Assembly: GCF_003625475.1 (NCBI RefSeq)
Contig: NZ_RAIQ01000003.1
Coordinates: forward strand, 62,001-126,000
DNA from: Butyrivibrio sp. X503
GTDB taxonomy: Bacteria; Bacillota; Clostridia; Lachnospirales; Lachnospiraceae
DNA: 64,000 nt
Direction: 5' to 3'
This document shows, one piece after another, positions 15,924 to 24,727 of this stretch. The notes under the pieces were generated by a model that worked only from the letters and a program-made list of their open reading frames with translations, searched no databases and was not told the origin of the DNA. How positions within the stretch are numbered: position 1 is the first letter of the stretch; each line of letters begins with the position of its first letter. A program made the translations under genes and the position numbers.

Positions 15924-17150
15924 TCAAATAAATATCCACTTCTGATACATCCCATCAGTCGCCGTATCATGCCTTTTTTTCCATCCCCATCCTGAATAAT
16001 CAGCCGTTTTACTGGGATGTCCAAATGTGTTATTTATACCATAACTATAAACAATCACAGAGTTATCATCATGTGGCTTTATTCTCGTATACTTTGTACT
16101 CCAGCAGTACTTACCGCCATGATGGCAAGCTACAAGAAGATCTGTATCTGCATATTTCGTCGCATCCTGATAGTCATAATCCTGATCCCCGGCAACAGTG
16201 ATCTTATAGTCAAACAGATCCTCAAATTCGTCGTATACTCTAGCATTTATGTACATAGCAAAACCGCTCTCATGTTCATGCGCAGCTACACGAGTAGGAT
16301 TTATAGTTGATGCTGCGTGACCTATATAAATACTTCCAAGATCAATATCCGCTCCGTGCCTATAAACACTTCCATGCGACAATGTGATCATAATTAAAAA
16401 CTTATGATATATTGAATGCCCACTCTGATCCGGAACAATCCATGTGCACTTGAGTGCTTCAGGATTTATCCTATATCCGCACCAATGATCCTCATGAACA
16501 TGTGATAGAAAAATGACGGTTTTCTTGGCATCTACTCTCATGTTCAGTCCCGGCGGCACCTCATTGGCAATCTTGTCTGTACCGTAATCAAAATACATAA
16601 ACGGTGCTACCTCTTCACCTGTAAGAGAAGTCGCTAACCCCTGTCCAACATCATATGTTCTAAAAATAATACTTTTAGGAGAAGGCCCCTTCTTAAGCTT
16701 ACTCTTGAGGCGAGTAGCAACATCTCCATCCGGGCCGTCGTATTCCGGATAATCCGAAAGATCAAACTTCTTCATTAGATCTTTTATAATCCGCTCCTCT
16801 TCTTCCTTGGAACACCTTTCCACGCTATAGAACATTACTCTGGATTGTCTTAACTCAAATCCGTCCCTACTATAGATATCACACGCAAAACCGGAACGAG
16901 GTCTTGTAGTTTCTTTAAGTGTCACTTTAAAAAGAGCTCCGCCACTTCGAAGAGTTTTATCTTTAATCCCTATATTTCTCTTGTAAGTACTGTAAGGAAC
17001 TTCCGCCGAGATGATATGAACTTTTTCCCAAAAACCATTCCTACTCTCACCAACAAATCGATTTACGGTATCACAATCCAAAAAATCCATTTCGATATAT
17101 CCAAGTTTGTAATGCTCACCGTAATAAGAAATTGCGTAGTATTCCATCAT
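15924..17150 (-). CDS. Metallo-beta-lactamase-fold hydrolase, ComEC-like
   Basis: This 408-residue soluble protein has an unrecognised N-terminal part of about 165 residues, then a metal-hydrolase domain: FRTYDVGQGLATSL, FLSHVHEDHWCGY (HxHxDH near residues 214-219), VAGDQDYDYQ, and ACHHGGKYCW. The D-V-G-Q-G and H-H-G-G motifs match the ComEC/Rec2-type branch, whose members cut DNA or RNA. No membrane segments are present. It is the last gene of the run, 40 bp after the HEPN-like gene, with GGAG before a double ATG. Stand-alone proteins of this type occur in defence loci as likely nuclease effectors; that role here is inferred. Confidence 0.78.
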   Translation of the reverse strand: MMEYYAISYYGEHYKLGYIEMDFLDCDTVNRFVGESRNGFWEKVHIISAEVPYSTYKRNIGIKDKTLRSGGALFKVTLKETTRPRSGFACDIYSRDGFELRQSRVMFYSVERCSKEEEERIIKDLMKKFDLSDYPEYDGPDGDVATRLKSKLKKGPSPKSIIFRTYDVGQGLATSLTGEEVAPFMYFDYGTDKIANEVPPGLNMRVDAKKTVIFLSHVHEDHWCGYRINPEALKCTWIVPDQSGHSIYHKFLIMITLSHGSVYRHGADIDLGSIYIGHAASTINPTRVAAHEHESGFAMYINARVYDEFEDLFDYKITVAGDQDYDYQDATKYADTDLLVACHHGGKYCWSTKYTRIKPHDDNSVIVYSYGINNTFGHPSKTADYSGWGWKKRHDTATDGMYQKWIFI

Positions 17151-17190
17151 GTCTTAGCTCCAAGTTTAAAAAACGTCATAGTAGACTTTT

Positions 17191-17994
17191 CTAATGCACG
17201 TTCATTGAATCTCGCCATTTTTCTTCCTCTTCCTTTTGCTTTGCCACCCCAACTCTGGCATACTTCAAAAGAAATTCAAACTCTTCGATATTCGAATATA
17301 TTTCTGGCCTACTTACATTCGTTAGTATTCCAAGAATCATTCTTGTAATATCCAAAGCAAATTGGATAAGATCTTTTATATCCGAAAAACTAATTGGATA
17401 TTTTTCTATTATTACTGCATCATTAAAAATAATCTCATCTCCATTATGCGCATATAGATTATTCCTCTGCTTACGAAGATTTTTTTTCTTTTTACTTAAG
17501 CTATTAAATCTCTTTTGGTATAATTCTAATAACTCTGGAAATGTAAAATCTTTTTGCACCAAAATATCACTAACATCACCATCTGAAAAAAAACTAAACA
17601 AGCGTCGTTGTAATTCTACATATTCTTTATAAAATACTTCCTCTTCTTTTTTCAAATAATGCTGGTAAGGAACCTCGGTTGTAATTTTCTCCCCTTCAAT
17701 TTCATGTTCAATTACTTCCCTATACTCTGGAAAAACATTTATATTTTCCGAACAACTAAGTATTAGTCCGCCTAAAGATGTAGAATTATCATCATACAGT
17801 TTTGCTATTTCCATAAAGCACGCTTTCAACATAGCATTATATGTCAAATTATAAAACGCAGGAAAGCAACCAAGAACATCTCCATATTCTTTTTTAGCTT
17901 TATGATACTGCTCAATCATCGAGTAAATACAATTTGCCTCTAAAGCCTGTTGATATAATCCCTCAGACAGTTTTATTATTTCATCCTTCTCCAC
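17191..17994 (-). CDS. HEPN-like protein (AbiU2-like), candidate RNase or toxin
   Basis: This 267-residue all-helical protein carries RNNLYAHNGDE near residue 178, an R-x5-H motif like the catalytic site of HEPN ribonucleases. The surrounding pattern (FYNLTYNAMLKACFMEIAKLYDD near the start, LRKQRNN) resembles AbiU2/HEPN proteins in abortive infection and toxin modules. The start is GTG at 17994 with AAGGAG 7 nt upstream. It lies 21 bp after the methyltransferase gene and 40 bp before the metallo-beta-lactamase-fold gene. RNA cleavage on infection is a hypothesis; the motif is seen, the family is inferred. Confidence 0.65.
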   Translation of the reverse strand: MEKDEIIKLSEGLYQQALEANCIYSMIEQYHKAKKEYGDVLGCFPAFYNLTYNAMLKACFMEIAKLYDDNSTSLGGLILSCSENINVFPEYREVIEHEIEGEKITTEVPYQHYLKKEEEVFYKEYVELQRRLFSFFSDGDVSDILVQKDFTFPELLELYQKRFNSLSKKKKNLRKQRNNLYAHNGDEIIFNDAVIIEKYPISFSDIKDLIQFALDITRMILGILTNVSRPEIYSNIEEFEFLLKYARVGVAKQKEEEEKWRDSMNVH

Positions 17995-18015
17995 TTAATT
18001 ACTCCTTAATCCAAC

Positions 18016-18600
18016 CTACTTCTCTCCAAAAACATTTATCCACTTCTCGTCTTCTCTTCCCTCTCTACCATCCGTACTGATCGAAACGTTTAGAACGGTA
18101 AATCCAGCGTTTTCAAAAAGCGGGATTACGCTTCGTTCGTTAAAGTCACTGAACTTACGCTCACCGCGTGTCATTGTTCCTTCGCCGTACTTGAAGGAAG
18201 CATAGATAATCCCTCCGAGTTTCAGCGCTTCATTCATTCTTAGCATGATGGATGGAAGCTCACCCATTGGAACATGGAGAAGTGATGCACATGCCCAGAT
18301 GCCATCGAATTCATTTTCAAAAGTCATTTCTTCAAAACGCATCTGTAGTACTTTTTGATTCATGTACATAGAAGCTCTCTTGCACATCTCTTCTGATGCA
18401 TCAAATGCAGTGACTCGAAATCCAGCTTCAAGGAATGCTTTACTATCTCTTCCACTTCCGCAGCCTGCGTCAAGAATGCGAGCGTTTTCCGGAAGAAGTG
18501 AAATAAACTTATTCCTGATATTGGACATGTCTACACCGACTGTTCCGTAATAGAAAGCATCTGCGTTCTTGTTATAGTATTCAACGTTATTATCAATCAT
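18016..18600 (-). CDS. Class I SAM-dependent methyltransferase
   Basis: This 194-residue methyltransferase has motif I ILDAGCGSGRDSKAF, an acidic motif II (VTAFDASEEM), and WACASLLHVP before the catalytic region. The form resembles TehB/UbiE-type small-molecule methyltransferases. It lacks the N-P-P-Y/D-P-P-Y motifs of DNA base methyltransferases, so a standard restriction-modification partner is unlikely. Its ATG overlaps the TGA of the HNH gene (ATGA, 18597-18600), showing translational coupling. What it methylates (a nucleotide, tRNA, or metabolite) cannot be told. Confidence 0.85.
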   Translation of the reverse strand: MIDNNVEYYNKNADAFYYGTVGVDMSNIRNKFISLLPENARILDAGCGSGRDSKAFLEAGFRVTAFDASEEMCKRASMYMNQKVLQMRFEEMTFENEFDGIWACASLLHVPMGELPSIMLRMNEALKLGGIIYASFKYGEGTMTRGERKFSDFNERSVIPLFENAGFTVLNVSISTDGREGREDEKWINVFGEK

Positions 18601-19784
18601 TTATTCTTAACTCCTGTCCATAGTTCATAGCCTTGTCTTCTTGCCGAGTCGTAAACAGGACGCATATTCTTTTCCAAGATATTCCCAAATTCTTCAGCTG
18701 TGTTTCCGGGTCGATAAAGATCCTGATTTGCCCAAATTGAATGTAAATTATCCTTATAGCAAGCCTCAAAACGCTTATGCATAACCGGATAGTCTTCATC
18801 ATGTATTAGGCAATAAAGCTTGTACTGATTCTTAGAAAACCGCTTAAAGAAAGGATCCCACTCCGGAAGTTTATTGCTCTTGGATGAATTAAGTGAAGAA
18901 TCCATCGGCATCAGATTCCATAATTCGTCATTCATAACAAACGACCACGGAATAAAATGATCCACATCATATTTCTTTGAAGCTATTAGTTCTTCCGTAA
19001 AAACATCTGTGATCTGCGTTAACTCCATAACCGCATCCCACAATTTGTGCACAGCGTTTAGCTTACGCATCTTCTCGTCCATAGGTGCCAATTTATAGAC
19101 AAGTCCCGGCACTTCCGGATTGTTATTCTGAAGCCACTTAACCTTCTCAAACTGTATCCAGCCTAATATAGAAACAGTATTGTCTTGAATCATTTTTATC
19201 CAAGAAGGGTTAAAGTATACTTCTTTCTTAAGATTTGGGCTTTCACCTAATGTGTAGGGCAATATAATTTCTTTATTAACACGTTCAATATAGGCAATCA
19301 TTCTGTGAACACTACCAGAATCTTCGCGCTCACCATACTTTGCAAAAAAGCCTGAAAGTGCCTTATACGGTACCATATTGGTAAGCTGCTTCTTTTCGTT
19401 TATTACCTCAGAATTAAATTCCTTTATCTTATTTTTTATCTCGATCTTGGAAGCATTCGCAGGTAGCTCACTTATCTTACTAAGCTTTAGCACCGCTCTC
19501 TCAAGACCATCTTTTACATCACCCAGAACGATACCACTCAAATGAATATGAAATTCAAGTACAGAATACCAAGCATTGGCAATCATCTCATTTATGATCT
19601 CATCAAATGTAGTTTTACTCACACCTTCAGAAATCAGATTCACTATTGCTTCAAGCCAATAAAATTTGTAGCAATATGAAGGATTTTTCATCATAAGAGA
19701 GAAGCCTTCTATATCCAGATGGTTATAGTAGCCTCCTTCTATCTTTAAATCATATTCGATTTTACTAGAAGCAAAATCGCCCAT
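18597..19784 (-). CDS. HNH endonuclease domain protein
   Basis: This 395-residue protein has a long helical N-terminal region (about 1-260) and an HNH nuclease core near residue 270: YDVDHFIPWSF, LWNLMPMDSSLNSSKSNKLP. The D-H, N and S-L-N-x-S-K-x-N-K spacing matches HNH domains of the type in restriction enzymes and other defence nucleases. The N-terminal part may read target or partner. It is 5 bp after the DUF2075 gene and overlaps the methyltransferase gene by 4 bp. Cleavage of foreign DNA is the likely role. Confidence 0.8.
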   Translation of the reverse strand: MGDFASSKIEYDLKIEGGYYNHLDIEGFSLMMKNPSYCYKFYWLEAIVNLISEGVSKTTFDEIINEMIANAWYSVLEFHIHLSGIVLGDVKDGLERAVLKLSKISELPANASKIEIKNKIKEFNSEVINEKKQLTNMVPYKALSGFFAKYGEREDSGSVHRMIAYIERVNKEIILPYTLGESPNLKKEVYFNPSWIKMIQDNTVSILGWIQFEKVKWLQNNNPEVPGLVYKLAPMDEKMRKLNAVHKLWDAVMELTQITDVFTEELIASKKYDVDHFIPWSFVMNDELWNLMPMDSSLNSSKSNKLPEWDPFFKRFSKNQYKLYCLIHDEDYPVMHKRFEACYKDNLHSIWANQDLYRPGNTAEEFGNILEKNMRPVYDSARRQGYELWTGVKNK

Positions 19785-19789
19785 ATTAT

Positions 19790-21928
19790 TTATAATTCCT
19801 CGAAACCGATACTCTTTAGATAATCATATGTTCCATCATAGTATTCCGGAAGACGAGTCCCATCCTCCCAGAAGCCCGTAGCTGTCTTGTTAGCGTTTCC
19901 TTCAGGAACACATATGACCATTCCTGATCTAGCGCGTGTGAGTAATACTCTATATGCATTTAGCATATATTTCATCTTCTCTACACGTGTTTCGTTATTA
20001 GGGAGTATTTCATCCCATTTTTCTTTACCATTGAATCTGTAATAATGCCATTCGCCATTCTCATAACGCATATCTGCATCCCATAGAAGGCATGTATAAT
20101 CTAGCTCCAATCCCTGAACCTGAATTTCAGTAGCAGCATCCTCCAAATAATTAGATGACCGAGTATCAGTTTTATCTTCCAGAAACCAGTGCACTGCATT
20201 ATCTTCATCTGATTGTAACACGTGTATTCCAAGCGGCTTGTATCTTGCAGACTCCTTGGTGATAAGCACACCCGTTCTTTCCGTACCTCTTACCTTTTCA
20301 TGAAGCCATCTTTTTGCTTTCTCCATATCTCTAGTCAAATAAATAGGATATTTATCTTTAATTTCAGAGTATAAAGAAGCTGCTTCTACATCTAAAGAAA
20401 GCAATGCATGTACCATAGAGGATAACTTCTCAGCTCTGAAGGAGCGAAGTGATACTCCCAAATGAAGGTCTGTAGCAAAAGTCACATTTCTGTTATCACG
20501 TAACAGCTCATTGACTTTACCCTCAGCATATTCAGCCTCTGTAAGCTGGGGTGATATATATACTTTCCAATGAGTGAATTTATCATTTAAAGCTCTAATC
20601 CATTCTGTAATTCCGGCTTCTCCTGTATTTATCTCCTGACCACCACCCACAAGACAAACTATAGTTGCCCAGTCTTCACGCTGATCAAGTGCCCATATTA
20701 AAAAAGCTGCCTCCGACATAGGGAAATTTGGAACCTTGAGCTTATTTCCATATGTTCCGCCTCTCTTCAAATAATCCGCAAGTCTTTTATGGGTCCAAGA
20801 ACGCTGAGCCTCATCAAAAATAGCAACGTGTTCAACTTCACCATATCCTGCTTCCTGCATCTTAACTGCCTTTGCAGGATCAATTTCAAGCACTCCATTT
20901 TCAACAGGATTTTTTATCTTTGCAAGCATATTATCTCTATATCTATGGATAATCTGTATGAACTTACCTACTTCACGTCTTGAATCTGAAAGTTTCTTCG
21001 CTTCTCCTCTTTCTCTGCACTTGGCATAATTATCCTTAGCCAAAGCTTCATTAAGAACCGCAACCAATGGACCATTTCCAGACAAATATACTGCACCTTC
21101 ATCCTCCAATGGCTTATCAAATCCTTGATATGTCTGTTTAACTGCCACATCTAATCCGACCAAAGTTTTCCCTGCACCAGGAACTCCCGTCACAAAGCAA
21201 ATGCTCTTCTCACCGTCTCTTTTGCTTTTATGAATAACGTCCAAGATGTACGCAATAGTTCTATCAGTAGTTACTTTGTCGGCTTCATGTCTGGTAATGT
21301 CTTCAACTGAATGACTCTCATATAATGCTTTAGCCGCTTCGATTATCGTGGGTGTCGGGGCATATGGACTGATAATCCAATTGGAATCCACCGCGGATTC
21401 ATCCGGAAAACGTAGCAATACTTCTGAAAGCAATCCTCTTAGTCCAGTTTCTCCACTAACTAATGGATTAACAACCCTGTCATTATATACAGAAGCCTGT
21501 ATTACTGAAGATGTATTTATGTGTTTCGTTGCCACCAAAATTGGAACAATAAGCTTATCATGACTATACTTATGGAAGTTCTTGAGATCCAATGCATAAT
21601 CTAAAACCTGATCAACATCACTTTCCTGTATTTTGGCTTCTCCAACCTTAAACTCAAGGCAAAATACAATACCGCTTAACAGCAATACAACGTCTATCCT
21701 TTTCCCTAATCTGGGAATATCATACTCAAATATGATACGTCCGTCTGATTCTTTCCAAGGGAAAACGACACTCTGAAGAATTTCAATTTCTCTTATCCAT
21801 GCTTCTCTGGTAGTAGTCAGAGCATCTCCATGATATTTATCGCATAGCACGCCAAATATAGCTTCTTTTTCCTTTTCAAGAAACTTTTTAATATCGCTAT
21901 CAAACAAACATCTTGGACTATTTCCCAT
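19790..21928 (-). CDS. PD-(D/E)XK nuclease fused to DUF2075 (Schlafen-like) SF1 helicase
   Basis: This 712-residue protein has two parts. The N-terminal nuclease-like domain shows LGKRIDVVLLLSGIVFCLEF followed by K-V-G, a D...E-x-K arrangement around residues 75-95. The helicase domain has Walker A VTGVPGAGKTLVG (near 249), Walker B AIFDEAQRSW, a W-A-L-D-Q-R-E motif, and VLLTRARSGMVI near the end as motif VI. DUF2075 proteins are SF1-type ATPases related to Schlafen group III. A nuclease-helicase fusion suggests DNA sensing with cutting. It lies 2 bp after the MazG-like gene and 5 bp before the HNH gene. Confidence 0.85.
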   Translation of the reverse strand: MGNSPRCLFDSDIKKFLEKEKEAIFGVLCDKYHGDALTTTREAWIREIEILQSVVFPWKESDGRIIFEYDIPRLGKRIDVVLLLSGIVFCLEFKVGEAKIQESDVDQVLDYALDLKNFHKYSHDKLIVPILVATKHINTSSVIQASVYNDRVVNPLVSGETGLRGLLSEVLLRFPDESAVDSNWIISPYAPTPTIIEAAKALYESHSVEDITRHEADKVTTDRTIAYILDVIHKSKRDGEKSICFVTGVPGAGKTLVGLDVAVKQTYQGFDKPLEDEGAVYLSGNGPLVAVLNEALAKDNYAKCRERGEAKKLSDSRREVGKFIQIIHRYRDNMLAKIKNPVENGVLEIDPAKAVKMQEAGYGEVEHVAIFDEAQRSWTHKRLADYLKRGGTYGNKLKVPNFPMSEAAFLIWALDQREDWATIVCLVGGGQEINTGEAGITEWIRALNDKFTHWKVYISPQLTEAEYAEGKVNELLRDNRNVTFATDLHLGVSLRSFRAEKLSSMVHALLSLDVEAASLYSEIKDKYPIYLTRDMEKAKRWLHEKVRGTERTGVLITKESARYKPLGIHVLQSDEDNAVHWFLEDKTDTRSSNYLEDAATEIQVQGLELDYTCLLWDADMRYENGEWHYYRFNGKEKWDEILPNNETRVEKMKYMLNAYRVLLTRARSGMVICVPEGNANKTATGFWEDGTRLPEYYDGTYDYLKSIGFEEL

Positions 21929-21930
21929 TT

Positions 21931-22251
21931 TTATAACTCCGTATACTTTTTGCTGCTGCCGTAGCTCTTATCAACAGGATACTTCTTTTCATTCATGCGT
22001 ATCTTTTCTATCATTGCATCCTCTATACTGATTCCAAGTTTATCTGCAAGCTGAATGCAATAATTCATGACATCCGCAAGCTCTTCCTTTACCGCCTGCG
22101 GATCATACTCTGGTGACCACTGAAAACACTCGAGCAATTCTCCGGCTTCAATAGCTATGCTCTTTGCGAGATTATCCGGGGTATGGAACTGATCCCAGTC
22201 TCTATCTTCTGTAAATTTTTTTATCTCACGTTTTACTTCATCAAAATCCAT
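21931..22251 (-). CDS. MazG-like nucleotide pyrophosphohydrolase
   Basis: This 106-residue protein has the MazG/RS21-C6 metal site: AIEAGELLECFQWSPE (E-x-x-E region) followed by EELADVMNYCIQLADKL (E-x-x-x-D). Such enzymes split NTPs or dNTPs to monophosphates. Within defence operons they may drain nucleotides or clear modified dNTPs. The start is the ATG at 22251 with AGGAG 8 nt upstream; a TTG at 22269 is also in frame but overlaps the previous stop. It lies between two helicase-nuclease fusions, 2 bp from the next gene. Confidence 0.88.
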   Translation of the reverse strand: MDFDEVKREIKKFTEDRDWDQFHTPDNLAKSIAIEAGELLECFQWSPEYDPQAVKEELADVMNYCIQLADKLGISIEDAMIEKIRMNEKKYPVDKSYGSSKKYTEL

Positions 22252-22265
22252 CAATATTTCTCCTC

Positions 22266-23909
22266 TCAAATCGTATCTACATAATCCTGAAGATACTTTT
22301 TCAGATTGTTATCCATTACATATAAATATGTTCCTTTAATACCACGAGTCATTAGTACATAGTATGTATTCTTAATATACATATCCAACTCCTCGTCTTT
22401 AGCATATTGTCGGATTCTTCTATCAAAATAATTATTTTTATCTACTTCGATTTGCTTTGTAATAGGATTAAACTTGATATCGTCTCCAAGAATAACGAAG
22501 GCATAATTAAGGTCGAAACCAGCAATAGAATGCACACATCCTACTTCATTTAATGAGTTTTCAATATTTACCCAATTCTTGAGTTTGCTATTCCATTTTT
22601 TCTTAATTCCGTCTATGCTGATATCATATTCATTCGGGTTTTCTTTAGTTTTCCAAGGCCAAGCATAACCGGCAATCATCCTGCTGAGCTGATATTGTTT
22701 TTCTTTTTCATATAGCATTCTATTGAATTTTTCAAAAGAATCTACAATCTTAAACTCATAATGATCAAACTGTTGTCTCCTGATTACAGTTTGCCATAAT
22801 AATGCTCTGGCGTACTTTATATATTCATCTCCTCCAACCACTCTCATCTGCAATGTAAGAAGATGTTCTGCGTATTTGACAATTCGTATTTTCTGTCGAT
22901 CACTTATTTCTTTGCAAATCTTCTCATTAAAAACCTCCGCCGAAATACCAGACGGCGCTCCAAGTTGCTCAGGATCAAAAAAGAACACGCCTTTTTTCGA
23001 AATCTTGAGCACCCAGTCAAGCTCAGTGGCATCCTCCGGAAGTTTGAGCCTTTTATTTTTTTTATCGAAATCTCTATATCCGACAATAGCTCTTCTGCAC
23101 TGGAGCTTCTGTGCTTCATCAACAAAAAGAATATCCCATTCGCCAGCGTTTACCGCGTCCGAAGCGCCCATAACATCCTTGGATGCTAATCCATCTATCT
23201 TCTTAAATAGCTTTTTCAACGTAGCCCTCAATGAATTCTGAGGAATAATAAGCCCAATCTTCTTGTCTGCAAAAATCTTTTTATGCGTAACAGAATCCTC
23301 GTAATCCCTCAAGTATTTCATCAAATAGACCGCAACTATCGTTTTTCCAGTTCCTGGTCGTCCTTGAATTACCATAGGAATGTTATTTCCTTCTAATATA
23401 TCTTTCATAATTAGATTGGCCTGATTTTTCTGATCAGCATTAAGCTCCTTGAAAGGAGAATACTTATAAAACTCACTATTCTTTATCCAATCTAAACTAT
23501 GATCCGCAAGCCCACATTTTCTCAGTTTATTCCATAAGCATTCGAATGTACCATCATAATCATCTCTTCTGTAATAGTCTTTGTTGGCTATTCCATCGTT
23601 CTTGTTGGTAATAATATATTTTTCGTCTGCAGAAACAAACTGGATCAACTTCGATTCAAAATCAAAAGTCACTGACTGATTAAATTTATCAGAGTAAATA
23701 AAATGTACTTTATTAAACTGCTTTTTATCGGTATTTGCCTTATGCTGCTTCATTCTTTCTGAGACATTAGTAGATTCTCCAATGTATATTCTCTTCCCGT
23801 TTTCGAGAATATATAGCATAGGCCAATTCATAAGATATGTCTCAGTTCCATAGCCATCCTTCGGAAATGGATGATTTGTGATTATGTAGAGATTTTCAGT
23901 ACGTTCCAT
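22266..23909 (-). CDS. GIY-YIG nuclease fused to DUF2075-type SF1 helicase
   Basis: This 547-residue protein has an N-terminal GIY-YIG domain: PMLYILENGKRIYIGEST, then VSERMKQHK with catalytic Arg and His, and FDFESKLIQF with the metal-binding Glu. A helicase follows: Walker A VIQGRPGTGKTIVAVY (near 183), Walker B ILFVDEAQKLQCRR, and YYVLMTRGIKGTYLYV as motif VI. It is the first gene of the run, with GAGGTG 5 nt before the ATG. The ATPase is related to that of the 712-residue protein, but the nuclease is different. A scan-and-cut defence role is inferred. Confidence 0.87.
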   Translation of the reverse strand: MERTENLYIITNHPFPKDGYGTETYLMNWPMLYILENGKRIYIGESTNVSERMKQHKANTDKKQFNKVHFIYSDKFNQSVTFDFESKLIQFVSADEKYIITNKNDGIANKDYYRRDDYDGTFECLWNKLRKCGLADHSLDWIKNSEFYKYSPFKELNADQKNQANLIMKDILEGNNIPMVIQGRPGTGKTIVAVYLMKYLRDYEDSVTHKKIFADKKIGLIIPQNSLRATLKKLFKKIDGLASKDVMGASDAVNAGEWDILFVDEAQKLQCRRAIVGYRDFDKKNKRLKLPEDATELDWVLKISKKGVFFFDPEQLGAPSGISAEVFNEKICKEISDRQKIRIVKYAEHLLTLQMRVVGGDEYIKYARALLWQTVIRRQQFDHYEFKIVDSFEKFNRMLYEKEKQYQLSRMIAGYAWPWKTKENPNEYDISIDGIKKKWNSKLKNWVNIENSLNEVGCVHSIAGFDLNYAFVILGDDIKFNPITKQIEVDKNNYFDRRIRQYAKDEELDMYIKNTYYVLMTRGIKGTYLYVMDNNLKKYLQDYVDTI

Positions 23910-24481
23910 GTTCCCACCTCAATACGATTGATAAAATCACCTTTTTTTCCGTACTTTCTCATAAAAAAACTAATATAATAATTATATTCAAAATAATAAC
24001 CCAAAGCTATACAAACGTCGTAGTATTTCGGGTTTTTCCACATATTTTTCTGATATTTCTTGTTCCAACAATTCTTTTTGCAAATATGCTTGTATTCCCC
24101 TTCGTGATAGAATGCGGAAGCTTTGTTATGAGGTGTGTTCACATCTGAACCGTCGGCTGCCAGGAGTCTGTAACCTTCATACTTATATCTGACAGGGATG
24201 GTTTTTACATGGCTTCTTAATAAACAGTAGAAAGCTTCGGGCAATATCTTGGCGCGTTATTGTACAAAAGCAGAAGCAGTTGCAGGCTTTCCAATATCAA
24301 TAAGTTCTTTATCAAGAGTCTTACCCTGAAAGCCAAGAATCGTCTTTATTGTTTTGATGAAATCGAGAGATCTGTTGCGTGAAAAATCTTTGTCAGGATA
24401 TACAGAAAACAGGGAACGGGTCTTGTTCAATTCCCTGATACAATAGAAAAGTCTGTTATAGACAGTCTGCATATTACCCAT
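23882..24481 (-). pseudogene. IS4-family transposase remnant with nonsense codon and lost C-terminus
   Basis: The first 74 codons (SRNRSLDFIKTIKTILGFQG, then LDKELIDIGKPATASAFVQ) match the N-terminus of IS4-type transposases. An in-frame TAA (24257-24259) stands where the family usually has a second Gln. The same frame then goes on with RAKILPEAFYCLL and GYRLLAADGSDVNTPHN, which holds the first catalytic Asp (A-A-D-G-S-D). After about codon 125 the sequence no longer resembles a transposase (ICKKNCWNKKYQKNMWKN) and runs into the start of the GIY-YIG gene. The element is dead and truncated, at the promoter-side edge of the defence run. Confidence 0.8.
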
Positions 24482-24727
24482 CCGTATTACTCCTGATGAC
24501 CTTGAATAATAGTGTCGTCACCGGGCTGGTGGATATATGCATAAATTAAGGGCACTGCCATACTGACGGCTACCGTAGCAGATAGCTTATGTCATTAAAC
24601 TTTAACACATCAGCATGGGCTTACATGCCCATCAATTTCTATAATTAGACTAACATCAACAAGGTAAAGAGTCAATAAACAAATCAACTAATTCTTCCTC
24701 ATTTTTGATAAAAATATTATTAAAAAC

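Noticed and set aside
18016..18600. DNA methyltransferase of a restriction-modification system
   Set aside because: It has a SAM-binding motif but no N-P-P-Y/D-P-P-Y or Cys catalytic motif and no target-recognition domain. It looks like a small-molecule or RNA methyltransferase.
24600..24660. Terminator for the DUF3800 gene (hairpin with ATGGGC arms)
   Set aside because: No T-run follows on the minus strand, and it lies about 95 bp after the stop. It may be an insertion-sequence end, but this cannot be shown.
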